A stretch of DNA of 64,000 bases, taken from assembly GCA_022496805.1 (NCBI GenBank), contig CM040088.1, positions 17,639,001 through 17,703,000 on the forward strand, given 5' to 3'. Of this stretch, positions 1 through 13,400 are shown in pieces (within the stretch, counting starts at the first letter, position 1; every line of letters starts with the position of its first letter). The notes beneath the pieces are model-generated. The model saw only the letters and a program-made list of their open reading frames with translations. It had not been told where the DNA came from and made no database searches. This stretch comes from Pohlia nutans (lineage: Eukaryota > Streptophyta > Bryopsida > Bryales > Mniaceae). The translations under genes and the position numbers were made by a program.

Positions 1-1326
1 AGTGTTGATTGAATCTTGAAGGGTATATGGTTGAATGAGCATCGGAACTATGGAGGATCTAGAAGTATTTGCATCACCATACAAGGCGAGAAACGTGCAG
101 ACGGGAGGTAAGAGTTGTAACTCTATTGCCTCATGAGATGGCATTTGGAAATTTCTTTGAAGGACCTATTAATGACCCACGAGTGGCATTTTCTCTAGAT
201 CTCCTGTCTTGAATTAGTAAAGGAGCAGATATAGTGGAGATACGTTGCTTATGACCAAAGCTTCATATTTTCAGAAAGCAAATTCATGTGTTCTTTTGCA
301 CTAGAACATTTTGTATAATATTTAATCTTAATGAGCGCATCTTATATTAGAGCACCTACTTCTATGTCTGCTTTCCTCGTTCCTTTGGCATCATTTTTGC
401 TTCTTGCAAGGGAAAAGCACTTTGGTTCGTTTTGCTATATTTTTGTAAACTAAACTGATTCTTATTCATGCCCTTTTCAGGATTTACAAGTGAATCAGAG
501 TGCCAGAACTCATATTTAATTCACGCACGGACTAGTCAATTATGCAGGACAATGGATTTGTACATCAATAGAGTGGCAGTAAGTTGGCAAACGAGTGGTA
601 AACAAAGTTATGAGTTGTAATTGTAGATCTGATTCTGAGTTCGTTGTAAACTACCACAGTATGGATATTACTTGTAAGAAATGTGATTTGAAGCTTTTGG
701 CTCTTGATATTGTCTACCATGCTCCAGGTTGTGTTCCTTGTTCCTACTTCCAGTGATTCTTGTCAGCACAGAAGTCTTAGGCTATTAAGATAGCTGTGAA
801 TTTCAGCTTTATCATTGTAGTGACTTAACACCAAAGTTATCTTGAATGTGCCATTGAGTTTAGGAAAAAATGATCAGGGGTTTTTTTTTGGGCGAAATAT
901 TGCCAGATTGCACCAGAGGAAATTAATCTGGCAAAAAAATGGCCAAAAATCATGAAGTTTTTTGCCATAAAACTTCAAAAGAAAAGAATATCTTGGATGA
1001 AATTGCCAGATTATGGATGAAAATAATACAAAATTATAAATGTGTGGATCTTTTCAATTCAATATGTGAATGAATGTTGAAATATGGAGCACCACTATAT
1101 CATTTTATATCGCCACTTTGGCACAAAATGAAAAATGAAAAAAAAAAAGATTAACAAATTCCCCTTTTTTTTTTTTTCTTTTTGTTTCCCTTTTACCTAA
1201 GAGTGCCCAAGTCTTTCCAAGTGTGCTTTTCCTATGAAAAAAGAACATGGGCTTATTGTTATCCCCAATGAGATTTTTTATTTTTATTTTTATTTTTTTG
1301 TTTCCAAAATATAACCGTACAGATGT
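1..1326. other. unassigned sequence at window start
   Basis: No gene is recognised. A short plus-strand open stretch (13-111, 32 codons ending in TAA) could be the last exon of a gene lying to the left, but it matches nothing I know. The remainder is AT-rich with homopolymer runs around 1139-1180 and 1270-1300. Confidence 0.3.
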
Positions 1327-1902
1327 TTAACCCCTAAACGTCCTCACCTATATCCAGTTTAGGCAGTTTTGCAAAGATGCATTATAAAATGCAATTAATA
1401 TGAATATTTAGAACTTGATGTATGAATAAAAGTTATACATTTTTAATTTTAGATTCTATCTATACAGTTAGATCTATGACTACTATCACTAATCTTTTTT
1501 TATAAATTTTGAAACATAAAATAAAAAATTACTTTGTAATTCAATTACGAATAAGATATTGACAATATGTGGATGAAATTTGTTGTGATGGGTTATAATG
1601 TAGTACTTTAGGTGTAGTGATTTTTGGAGATTTTTTGGATGCTTGATTTTAATAATTTTTTTTTTCATGAACACTTTTAGACCAAAATCTTCAAGATTTT
1701 CGGTGAAACACTACAACACAAAATGAGGCATAATTTTTTCAAAAATTATTTCCTTTTCGATCGGATCACACATACATGAAGTTAACTTCCCATAAAAAAT
1801 TCAGTAAAAAATCACACCACAAAAAGTGCATGACGGATGAGAAAATACGGATGAAATCTGTACATCAGGCCAAAAACGCCTGCTTGGGCAGTTAGGGGTT
1901 AA
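1327..1902 (+). mobile_element. TTAA-flanked MITE, family B copy 1 (full length)
   Basis: The element begins TTAACCCCTAAACGTCCTCA and ends CAGTTAGGGGTTAA, giving inverted ends just inside a TTAA on each side. The 576-bp body matches the copies at 41585-42154, 43415-43989, 48382-48938 and (inverted) 51202-51729, including the shared inner string TCGGATCACACAT. It is non-coding. Confidence 0.8.
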
Positions 1903-3247
1903 AGAGCTTGTTTATTACTATGCATACCAATTTTGAACCTGAAATTCTATAAGAGTTGTGAGATTATAACAAGAGAAATGTACATATTTTATTTTTACTA
2001 TATTGCCCCTCTATAATGTTTGTAAAATTTGCACATAAGAGCTTTTTGGGATTGGAGGTGACGTGAACAATTAGAAATTGTGTTAGCACACTAAAACACA
2101 CTTTCAAAAATCCTAAGTTTGAATCAAGAGCTATCAAACTCATTACATAATCCACCCATGAACTTTTGAAATGCATTTTATTTTATTTTACATTTGATAG
2201 GCAGAAATCACAAATAGCTCCAAATTACTCCTTGCATGCCTAAATTTTCAACGGTCAAAATCATGAAATCTCCCTACTCTTTCCATTGAGACCATTCTCA
2301 AAGCAAATGGTTATTAAGTAGAACTTCTTAGACATCTGAAAATCAAGTAAATTTGTTGAAGTTTGCACAAAATTGGGAGTTCCATCATGCACTGTCCCCA
2401 CTCTTTGCCTAAATTGCGAGAGCGATGGGACACAAGTGCCTTTGAGCCTCTCCCCAAACTAAGAATTTTACCTTTTTTGGTTGAAAATAACAAAATAAAA
2501 AAATTAGCCCATAAAAAATTTCAAAACAGTCAAAGGAATTAACTTGCCTCCATCAAAACAAGCTGAAATTTTTGGCTGACCATATATGGTTGATCGGGCA
2601 GTTAGGAGTTAAAAACATTCAAAAGATATAGATTGGAAGGAGGAGAGACAATTTTCATGCACATAGTCATGGGCTGATAAAAAAGATCTTTTACATTGAT
2701 CATGCACACAGTCGTGGCATTGCCGAGAGAATTGCCCAAGAATGTGGTGCCCAATTCCACGCATGCACAATGATTTTGCCTGGGCATCTCCCTGGGGAGC
2801 GCCACCTTTTCTATTAGTGTGGGTGATAAAAAGCATTCCTACTTCAGTCACGTATAGTACAAGCTCATAGGTTACTACAGTCCAGGAAGTTTCCTCATCA
2901 CTATAACAAAGAGTGAACTCCTAGAAATGCTGTAAGATTCCCCGCCTGTCAACATTTTGAACTTTTTGCATCGTGGCTTTGCATGTGCAATGAGACAACA
3001 TCGCCACGATCATGGTACGCTCAATCAAGGGTTCTTTAAGTTACATCTGAAAGCTTTTCGGAGCCACAGTCTGAAACAAATGTGAACATTGCTGGGTGGT
3101 TTGGGCCAACCACATACATGAGAATACGTTAAAAGCAAGCCAATCTTATTCTGCCTTTCTCACATCCCTGTTAGATCACAAAATCTGCAACAATTGAAGA
3201 ACCGGCAGAGGGTACCGATTCTGTCATCTAGCCTGCTTTTAACGTTT
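1903..3247. other. intergenic, with one orphan TTAA-element end
   Basis: The string GGGCAGTTAGGAGTTAA ending at 2612 is a typical right end of the TTAA-flanked elements, but no matching left end is clear. A plus-strand open stretch at 2630-2818 lacks an ATG and is not recognised. Nothing else is supported. Confidence 0.35.
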
Positions 3248-3361
3248 GAGAGCGGGCAGGGAGTAGCGTGTTCTGCCCCGCACACAGCTACAGGTCTTGC
3301 CCTGTCGGGCTTCACCTGTAACCGCTTGCACGGCAGAAAACGCTACTCCCTTCCCGCTCTC
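3248..3361. repeat. GC-rich imperfect hairpin (114 bp)
   Basis: The left arm starts GAGAGCGGGCAGGGAGTAGC and the right arm ends with its near-perfect complement (GCTACTCCCTTCCCGCTCTC). The outer 30 bp pair with about two mismatches. The inner part continues with CTACAGGT/ACCTGTAA around a TGCCCTGTCGGGC core. It is much richer in GC than its surroundings. A foldback remnant or a small-RNA-type hairpin are both possible. Confidence 0.7.
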
Positions 3362-3907
3362 TAGTACATGAGGTTCTTTAGTTCTTGTAAGTTGTACCTA
3401 AGAATAAGAATCATTGCACGAGAATTCCTGTAGCTGATTCTGGAATATTGAACATGTCACGTGATTCTTTATTTGAAGAATGATGGTGGAAAGTTGGAAG
3501 TCCATAACAACCCCAGGTCAAGAATTACATGTTTTGAATATTTTATCTTTCATGGAGTGAGAGCAAAAGGGTGAACCCTTGCAAGGGCTAAAGAACCTTA
3601 TGTAATAGACTGATTGATCCCAAGAATAAAAGAACATTACATTACCAATTCGCCATGATCCGCCAAAAGCTATTTCAAATTCACATGATTTGCATGTGAT
3701 CGTAGGACTTTGGACCTGCTAAGGGCAAGCTTCTATGTGGGAATCGGTTGGGTGAAAGGCACTAGAAGACAAGAAATGAGGTCTCAAGAACCACCCATAT
3801 TCCACCCATCTCGGTACAAATGAAATATATACCCTTGAGTTCTCTTGGTTTCACCCATTTCGATAAAACTTCCTCTTGAGAACCAGCCACCCATTCGTGG
3901 CAAAGGT

Positions 3908-4194
3908 GACTCTAAATCATCCCCCCCCCCCCCCCCCCCCCCTTGACGTTAATGCAAGAGGACAAAAACTGCCCCCTATTTTGAACGTGTAGGGGTCCAC
4001 TTTAAAAAATAACCCCCTCTTCCAAAGGTTTAAAATTCCCAAAGGGGTCCCCAAACCAAAATTGGGCCGTAGGCTACAAATTTGCAAAGAAAAGATTGCC
4101 AAAAAAAGACCCTAGAGGGCCCAAAATGGAAATTTCAGAAAATGGGCCCCATGGGTGAACAGTGTTTGCATTAACGTCCCGGGAATTTAGAGTC
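3908..4194. mobile_element. GACTCTAAAT-ended MITE with a C22 tract, family F copy 1
   Basis: The ends are GACTCTAAAT...TTGACGTTAATGCAAG and TTGCATTAACGTC...ATTTAGAGTC, a broken inverted repeat of about 30 bp. A run of 22 C residues (3921-3942) sits inside the left end. The body matches 35440-35716, for example in the motif GTAGGGG and the run of A around TTGCCAAAAAAAG. Confidence 0.75.
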
Positions 4195-4229
4195 CGGGCA
4201 TACATGGAAGCCTGGCCTAAGTTAGTTTA

Positions 4230-4532
4230 GGGTTGATTGTCCTATTACCAACCACTTAAGCAATCTGACCTATATTTGGCAGTGGTAAATCCGGAAAAAA
4301 TTTATGACCGCGTTCGAAATAGGATTTCATGAGGATTGCAAAAAATTGCAACTTATAATTGCATTTCTCAATTTTATACAAAATTCCAAAGTGCAAAGTA
4401 ACATGTGACCCAAAACCGATCACATGCTCTAATGTACAAATGAGGTACATCTTCCCTTTTAATATCTAGAAATTAGGCAAGAATCAGGGTGGTTGGTTTT
4501 GGGTACCTGGTTGGTAATAGGACAATCTACCC
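4230..4532. mobile_element. TA-flanked 303-bp MITE
   Basis: The left end GGGTTGATTGTCCTATTACC and right end GGTAATAGGACAATCTACCC are inverted repeats with one mismatch in about 25 bp. TA lies directly outside on each side (4228-4229, 4533-4534), as expected for Stowaway/mariner-type target duplication. It is non-coding. Confidence 0.75.
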
Positions 4533-4534
4533 TA

Positions 4535-5478
4535 TAGTGAAATCTGTTACGGTAATTGTGCCATTCTTGCATCCAAAATATCAGAAGACACTCCTGCCCA
4601 CACTCCTGCCCACATGGCTTGCCTGTATACCCGTACGTGGGCCTTGCCCCAACCTCCGGAACTGCAGTAACTCTTCTGCACCAATCACTGCCTTGTCAAG
4701 GAGCCGCCTGGCTGCTAAATTACTGGCCAAGGGCAGCCCATCGAACATAACGCTCTTTAGCTGGTAGAGTTAACCGAAAAGTCAGCCCAAAGAGGAAAGT
4801 TTTGGCAAACTCGTGTTGAATTCCTCTTGAATTCATATTGAAATATAAACAGACCAAAAACTAATCTATGATGAGGGTAGGAGACAATCTAAAGCAAGGC
4901 ACTGTCATTATTCTCCACACCTCGCTATGATTCCCACACCTTCCTCCAAAGCTCCAAGCCTATGGCTCACAAGGGGACAATCTATGACACGATACTATTC
5001 AACCCAACTATAGTTCAATGGAGAGATTAGAAGTAGAGCAAAAAGGAAGGTTAGATGCACTTCTTTTCGGTTAACTCAAGTACTGCAGCACAGTACTAGC
5101 TAAAGAATGTTATGAATCAGTACTTCCCTCACAAATTCCAAACTTTATTTGTTTATTTATTTTTAAACACAAAAGTTGCCGTTTGCAACTTGCGGTAAGG
5201 GTTTTTCTGTCAAGTAGAGAGACGATTTCACGGTGAGTAATCGAACCGCCAACCACGTCATTTGGTTTGGGTACCTTTCTATCATCGCCCAATAGTTTAA
5301 GGACCTCAAACTCCAACTTTAAAGAAGAACCTCAAACTCCACTTATTATTATTATTAGTTTTTTTTGGCATAAATAGGAACAAGGTTCATTGCAAAAAGG
5401 GGATAGTACAACACCTCTCATCAGGGAGATCCCAAATGCACAAAGAAGGACCATAACTACGTGCCACTTACCAATTGA
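4535..5478. other. unassigned intergenic sequence
   Basis: There is an open stretch through about 4770, but its composition and translation give no recognisable protein. The direct repeat of CACTCCTGCC at 4590-4612 is local. No gene is supported. Confidence 0.3.
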
Positions 5479-6053
5479 TTAACCCTTAATCGTCCACACT
5501 ACAATTATCCATTCAAAACTCATCAATTCTTCACATTTTCAAAAAGATTATATATTTTTTGGTATTTTTCTCATATAAGGTATTGTTAAACTGATTTACC
5601 CTTACTTATTCATAATTATTTAAATTAAAATAAATCATAAGATCTTTCAAAGTATTTTTTTGTAAAAATTGTAGTAATTACAAAAAAGCTTAGAATAGTA
5701 TGAATTTTTTTAGGAAAATGTAAATAATAGTGATGAACAACAAGGTGTAGGTGGCATGCTTGTTGAGCTTACATAAAAACAAATTCGATAGAAAAACATT
5801 TTCTGCAGTGTATATTGGAAGTTTAGGGTTTTGAGCTTTAAAGTGCTATAAAACGCAGTTTTAACAATTTTGAAAAATAGAAAATTGGACTAGAAAGTAG
5901 AAGTAGCACCCCCCCCCCCCCCCCCCCCCCCCCCACACACATTTTTAGTTGGGACCGTTATCATTTGAAATTAGGAACTAGGTGAAAACTAGTGTTTGAC
6001 TGAAAAACGATCAAGCATGGCCCCACGGGGCTCCTTGCACTCTTAAAGGTTAA
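5479..6053. mobile_element. TTAA-flanked MITE, family D copy 1 (uninterrupted)
   Basis: The element starts TTAACCCTTAATCGTCCACA and ends at a TTAA near 6050. It carries a C26 run (5909-5934). Its body matches the interrupted copy at 51726-52867, where a family C element is inserted. The segment GTTTAGGGTTTTGAGC (5821-5836) is the empty version of that insertion site. Confidence 0.7.
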
Positions 6054-7168
6054 TATATCAATGTGAGGGAGAAAAATCTTATCTTACCACCTCGTTAGTC
6101 TTGCTACCAATCATTTTTTTTTTACAACTATTAGACATTGAAGGCTTTAACCCCTAAAAGGACCACGATTATGTTTCGCCCCAAAACAACTCAAAACTTT
6201 AATTTCTCATGCAATGAACAAAATCTTTTAAAAAACAATTCTCTCCATTTCCAACCATAGGATCTTGTACTATTAGTAAATTCTACAAGAATGTGTGGAA
6301 AAAACTCGTGACATTTTATCACTCGGTAAAAGGTGCATAGGTACACTAAAATCACCATAATTATACTATAGGTGAGTGAATGGCGTGGGTTCATTCATCC
6401 ATTTGAACATTTTTTCATCACATTTGGATGAATTTTACCATAATTTTATTTATTTATCTGTAAAGCTTCTCGTGATACCGGGGGCCACAATATATGGTGA
6501 TTTCAATGTATCTTAATCCTCACTTACTTTCCATAAAAGCAGGCACACCAACATTCGTTTTCCACTCACCAAACCTATTTGTGGATGATAAAGTAAGTTA
6601 CCTCTTATGGTGTGGAGTTTGATATTTGCACACTAAATATTGTCAATATAACCAAGGGTGATTCTCATATCAAGCATTTTGTCTTATCTTTAACAAGACC
6701 CTGCTTACACTTTATGAAGTTAAGTTTATTCTCCGCCATTACGATTGTCCCATGTAATGACAAAAGTAGTATGTAATTGGTTGATACACTCTATTCCAAT
6801 CATGCATGGTAGTTGTTGCTGGGGCTGAAGTTTTCATTTCTCACACACCACCTTGCATGTGAACTTGGTGCAGAATGAGCAACTGCTGGGCATGCACCCT
6901 TCCGAAACTTACAAGGAATCTGGCGTTAGGGTAAAGAGTCACAAGACTGCCTAGATTCCCGGTCTAGATTCCACGGTCGCATTGTCGCGTGCACATCACA
7001 TGAGACTCTCGCCTCCCTCCCGTGCGCCACCACCCCAGCACAACTAACACGCCATCGCAACAGAATTTCTATCTCAAGCTTGCTCATCACCATTACATTT
7101 CTTCTCCTTCACCCCACCTCAGTCTGATTCTCTGGACACCAGCAACTTTTCTACCTTACGGAAACATC
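6054..7168. other. intergenic and presumed promoter region of the CAT gene
   Basis: A solitary TTAACCCCTAAAAGGACC (6145-6162) is the left end of a TTAA element whose right end is not found. The last few hundred bases before the CAT start should hold its promoter. GC content rises after about 6950, but no convincing TATA box is visible. Confidence 0.3.
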
Positions 7169-7439
7169 ATGGCGGACTGAAATTCGCACTCACTTGCTAG
7201 TCGTTTGTGTACGATCCACTAGCTCTTCAACGCGCGTACTAGTCGTTTTCGCTGTAGCAACTGCGTCCAGCCTGCCATCTCTTGCGTATCTCATCACACC
7301 TTCGCTTGCTTTTTCTACTTTTCTCTCGAACCCACACCCTGCATTGTGCTCGGGACGGCGGCTTGCTTGTGAATTCGTGGTGTGGCATTGAGAGTACGCC
7401 TCGGAGTTTCTTCATGGCTGCAACTGAGAGAACAGGCTG
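7169..7439 (+). promoter_or_regulatory. two short upstream ORFs in the CAT leader
   Basis: ATG GCG GAC TGA at 7169-7180 and an eight-codon ORF at 7413-7439 (ATG to TGA) lie before the presumed CAT start at 7451, the second ending 11 nt upstream of it. If the transcript starts before 7169 they could reduce translation of the main frame. The transcript start itself is not visible. Confidence 0.35.
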
Positions 7440-7450
7440 AGTTTGAGAAG

Positions 7451-10400
7451 ATGGGGAAGGAAGAGGGCTCGTCGTCCTTATGGCGACGCAAGCAGGTGCA
7501 TCAGACGCGACCTCGCGGCGGTGTGCAACTGGCCAAGCATCTCCGCGTGCCCGAGCTCGTCTCCATAGGTTTGTTTGTACTATGATACTCACACCTTCCT
7601 TTTGGGACTGTTTGTGTTTCTAGGTTTGATTGATGTGCGTTTTGTGTTTTTTGTTGCTCATGTTTTTGTGGCTATGGCAGGGATAGGATCCACCATCGGG
7701 GCGGGCGTGTACGTGCTGGTGGGCACGGTGGCCAGGGAGCGCGCGGGACCGGCGCTCACCATCTCGTTTCTGATTGCCGGCATCGCGGCCGCGCTCGCCG
7801 CGCTTTGCTACGCCGAGCTCTCCAGCCGCTGCCCCTCCGCTGGCAGTGCCTACCACTACGCGTACACTTGTGTCGGTGAAGGGTAAAAACTGCCACTTTT
7901 GGTCCTTTTTAAAACACTGTCCTTGAATTCAACGAATTGTTGAATCAGATTCGTGTGTGAAAAAGCTTGCTATTACCCATTTATTCATTAATTCTTAAAG
8001 GACCAAGGATTCATGGTTTTAGAATGATAAATTCAATCAATCATATTGTGAAAAATGTAATGCAGATGGGACCAAATTTTATATCACCAGAATCAGTGAA
8101 GAACATTGCATGTGTTGGTCAAAAAAGAAAGAAATTTGAACAAAAGGAAGTTCACGTAGAACCTACTCTAAACTTCTCAAAAAAACATGAGGTTCAATTT
8201 GGGCTTCTGGTCCTCGAGGGGGTTAAATTCACCAAAACCTTCAATGACACGAATGTGTGTGGAATTCTAGTGTTGGTTGATTTTCCACTGGATGGGGGTG
8301 TATTTATGCAGAGTGGCATGGATCATTGGTTGGGGACTCATTCTGGAGTACACTGTGGGTGGCTCCACAGTTGCACGCGGCATTGCCCCCAACTTGGTAA
8401 GTACTCATTTTCTCCATTTTGAATTCATGCAAATTCTCTGCATTAATTACAGGATATCTCGTTCCCTGCAGTCACTATTGCACAACCTCTGCAGAATTTC
8501 GTTGATTTTCTCTACACAAGGAAATGCTGTAAAGTCATTTGGCCCTCAAGACTCTTAGTTCCTTTTCTTCACTCTTGCACAACCTTTGGAGAATTTGGGT
8601 TTTTGGAACTCCAATTTTCAATGGGGGAGTTTTCTACATTAGTTCTTTGGCTCCCACTACTCTAGATTTCTTTGTATTCACTATTGCACAACCTCTGAAG
8701 AATTTTGCTGATTTTCTCAGCATAGGAAATTCTGTAAAGTCATTTGACCCTCAACACTCTCAGTTCTCTGAATTCACTACTGCACAACCTCTGGAGAATT
8801 TTGGTTTTGCATATACCAATTTTCAATGGATTTTTTCTACGTTAGTTCTTTGGCTCCCAAGACTCTTAGACTTCCTCGTATTCACTATTTCACAACCTCT
8901 GCAGAGTTTTGGTGACAAATATGACCCAAATCTAGATTTTTCTCAGGGACCGAATCTAGAAAAGTTTATTTTTTTGTTGATGAAGTTTAGTTAGGGTTTC
9001 TGACCGTGGCGAGAACAACAGGGTGTTTTTGTTGGAGGAGAAGAGCACTTGCATTGGCTTTTGATTCGGAGAGCCATTCCGGGGACAGGGATTATTGTGG
9101 ACCCCTGTGCTGCGTTTTTGGTGCTGATTGTCACGGCTCTCCTTTGCATTGGCATTCGGGAGGTAAAAGAAAATTAAATCAACCAATACTTCCCCCCTGT
9201 CTCGCCATATTTTGAATTATGTGAGATTCTTAGCCTTAACTGTTTTTTTAAAACCACGGGTATCATGGGTGGATTGGCAGAGTGCTCAAGTGCAAGCGGT
9301 GATGGTCTGTCTCAACATACTAGTGCTGCTTTTTGTGGTGGGTGCTGGGTCCTATGCAGGCTTTAAAAATGGCTGGAAAGGTTATGAACAGCCTGATGGG
9401 TGCGTTGGTTCCAATTTCTTTCCTTTTTGACCAACACATTCAATGCTCTTCACTGATTCCGGTGATATACAATTTGGTCCCATCTGAATTATAGTTTTGT
9501 CACAATAGGATTGATTGAATTTGTCATTTTAAAACCATGGATCCTTGGTTCTTTAGGGCAAAATAATTAGGGTTTTTAATTCGATGCACTCTGAAGTTTG
9601 GGGTTATTGACTTGGAAGTTCGTAATGTGTAACATCAAGAGTATTGGTTTTTCTTGATCAGGTACATGCCATACGGTATAAATGGAGTGCTAGGAGGTGC
9701 TGCCACTCTTTTCTTTGCCTACATTGGATTCGATACTGTTGCAAGCACTGCAGAAGAGGTACATGTTACTTCCATAAAACAAAAGCCCTCCTACTTCTTC
9801 TGATACTAGATTCTCTTTTGCATTGGGCCTTTGTACGCTCATGCCTTGTATCTGTGCTTTGTATAGATTCTACAGTAAAGATGAAACCTCTAACCCCTAA
9901 GTGCCTAAATGGCCAAAAGTGGCGTTTTCATCATTTAGGAAGCTCCAAGGAAGGTGAAAAAATGTACCAATAGAAACAAGAAATCAAAACTTGTTTTAAA
10001 ACATGTTTTGAATAATTTTTGTGAGAATCCAAACTGGACTTTCTATTGTTAGCTCAATTCAAACTGTGGCGAAGAGCATGCTAGTCTGCTCAAAAGAAAA
10101 GGCAGGTAGCTATTATGTGGGGTTAGATTACCATTCTATGGGGTTAGAAAAACCCGAACTGTTGTGTTTTGCCAACCCTAAAACATGGAATGAGTTAACC
10201 CCTAAAGGACCAAGAAGCCCAAATTGGACCTCATGTTTTTTTTAGCAGTTTTGAGTAGGTCCTATGTGGATTTCTTTTTGTTCAAATTTATTTATTCATT
10301 GACCAACATATGCAATGTTCTTCACTGATTCTGGTGCTATGAAATTTGGTCTCATCCAAATTATATTTTTCACAATATGATCAATTGAATTTGACATTTC

Positions 10401-13400
10401 AAACTATGAATCCTTGGGTCCTTTAGGGGTTAATTGAGTTTTTTGTATTGAAGATGTTGTCAATGTTGTTTCACAGGTCAAGAACCCTCAGCGTGACCTT
10501 CCCCTCGGTATTGGATTGGCACTATTCATTTGTGGAAGCCTGTACGTATTGGTTTCTGGCGTCATTGTGGGCCTTATCCCTTACAATATGATGGATCCTG
10601 ACACTCCCATGTCAACGGCCTTCTCCGAAAACGGCATGCCCTGGGCCATGTACACTCCTCAAACTCTCAATTGGTTGCTCCAGAAATTTATACTACATCT
10701 TGTTACACGTCACAGAGGGTCTTTGGAAAAATGATATATTCATCTACTTGCTAGATGAATTAATGAACATCAAGAAAAATCTGCAGTTTGACTTCCAAGT
10801 AGTTTGACTCTCCGTGCATCAGAAAGTCAACATTCAGAGTCTTTTTGTGTATTTGTGACGCATTAGATCTATAACCATCATTCTCCAGGGGTTGTGCAAT
10901 AGTGAATACAGGGAATAAAAAATGACAATGGAATTTCTTCTAATGCCAACTTGTACTGCCACTTGTTCTTCAGGTATATTGTTGCAGCAGGTGCTGTTGC
11001 TGCGTTAGCTACAACTCTTATGGGATCTTTGTTGCCTCAGGTTCGTTCGAAACAAGGTTACACCGACATTTGTCATTTTTTAAGGAGTACACCGAAATGG
11101 TTATTTTAGTATAGTCTAAAGTATTGTGCAGTGGTGGTGTTGCTAGATTGGACATACTCATTTTTCATGTTTGCCAATCAATCACCCATACTAAATAACC
11201 ATTTCGGTGTAGTGGATATTGTCATTGTTATTGGTGTCTGCACAGCTAAACAAGTACAAAATGGTCATGTTACACATGTGAATCTAAGATTTTGGATTTA
11301 AGCAAATCCACCTGTTTTTATGGGGTTCCTAACTCTGCTCTTGGTGGGCAGCCCAGAATTTTAATGGCCATGGCGCGTGACGGTTTGCTTCCACCATTCT
11401 TCTCCTCCGTCCACCCCAAGACTGCTGTGCCAGTCAATGGGACCGTGTTGGCCGGCTTTGTTGCGGGAGTCATGGCCTTCATGATGGATGTCGATCAACT
11501 TTCCGGTCTGGTATGAATTCAGAGCTTCATTTTTAAACCTTAAATAGTGTGTCTTGAAATAGTGTGTTTGGTAATCCAAATATGTCTGTGTCATGAGAAG
11601 AAAAATTTCCCTGAATTCCATTCAGTAGTTGACCACCCATGTGTCTAAAAGTCACACACTTATCCAGATTCAGAGTCTGTAGTTTTTTCATCTGTCATCA
11701 AAAAATTTCCAGGGGTTGTACAATACAAGATACTAAGAGTCTGGGAGGTCAAATGATTGGCCAACTACTGCTAGTCCTAATATGTGTCTGTCATTAGAAG
11801 AAAACTGGTCTTTGAGTTCCATTCAGTTGTTGACCATCTATGTGTCTAAAAGTCACACTTAGAGCATGCACACCCTAAGCCTGCATTTGTCCTTGACTTT
11901 GAAAACTGGATGAAAAATGGTTGCATTTAATGCTGAAAATTCAGGGCCAGTGAGAGTGATACACAATATGAGCAAGGTATAGTGATGCTTCTATAGTCGC
12001 TCTGTAGCTAATTCAAGGAAGGGCTCGGTATCCTAGATTGATGGACAATAATGGTCACCCATGTACAGTGATTGTGATTGGTTCACGCACTATACAGAGG
12101 GTGATTATAGCGGTTCAAGGGTGTGGAGAGGATTGCTTTCTGACACCAAATCTTGGATGTGATTATACTGCAGTGGGGTGAATTGAAGGGAGAAGGATGT
12201 GGTGCATGCTCTAATGGCTTGTAAAATTGTGATTTTGGCAGGTGAGTGTAGGGACATTATCAGCGTTTACGATTGTGTCCATCTGTCTTCTAGTACTTCG
12301 GTACGTGCCACCGCTGGACGGGACGAAACCCGCGGTGCAAGCACGGACTGCGGAGGGCCTTCCAGTGGTACCCAAGTCTCCATCCAGGCCCATTTTCACC
12401 AGCCAGTACCCGATTTTCTCCCCGGTGCTGTCCATCTTGTCCGAAGCCTCCTTGCACACGCTGCCGGAGCGCAGCATTGTCGGTGACTATTGTGCCTCCT
12501 CAGCCAGCAGCACTGGCTCCCTCTTGCAAGATGAGGAGACGGAGGATTTGGAGACTGACGAGACCCTGCTGCCCATCGCCCAGTCTCCTCCCTCCTCCCG
12601 TGTGGACCTTCAAAACCCTCTCCTGTTGCCTGAGCTCCATCCCATCATATCTGGTACTTTTTCTCAACCCCCCATTTGAAAATGTAATAACCTAAAAAAT
12701 CATGTCACTGAAGTTTTAAGAGTTTCATGCACACAACGAGTCTTAGGGCTGCGTCTAACTCTTGTAAGTGAGAATAAATGCTGAAATTTTGGGAATCTAT
12801 GTCGCCTCATAACATTCTCGAGACTTCTTTGAAATGGATTCCCTGACCCCATTTGAAAAACCCTAAACCTAAATTACTCTGTCACCTCCTAACATTCTAG
12901 AGACTCGTTTGAAATGGATTCCCTGACCCCCATTTGAAAATCTAAAAACCTAAATAACTGTGTCACCTCATAACATTCTAGAGACTCCTTTGAAAACGGA
13001 TTCCCTGACCCCCATTTGAAAATCTACAAAACCTAAAAAACTATGTCACCTCACAACATTCTTGATCTCGAATCCTTTGAATTTGAATGAAAACGAATCC
13101 CTGACACCATGTTTTGCAAAGTTAATCTCTTCAAGTCAATGAACCGTTGTCTCGATGGTTTGATTTGGCATGACTTTGCTTTAACCCTGGAAGGACGAAG
13201 GATTCGTGATTTTAATATGACAAATTTGAAGAATCATATTGTGAAAAATAGAATTCAGATGAGACCAAATTTTATATCATTGAAGCACATTGCATGTGTT
13301 GGTCCAAAAAGAAATTTGAATAAAAGAAAAGTCCACGTAGGACCTACTGAAATCTGCTGGAAAAAAAACACGAGGCCCCCATTTGGGCTTCTTTGTTGAC

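Noticed and set aside
4745..4772. tRNA gene suggested by TTAGCTGGTAGAG
   Set aside because: No B box, acceptor stem or anticodon arm is present.
7239..7592. Minus-strand open frame over the CAT first exon
   Set aside because: It is antisense to a coding exon that fits the transporter family exactly, and has no domain of its own.
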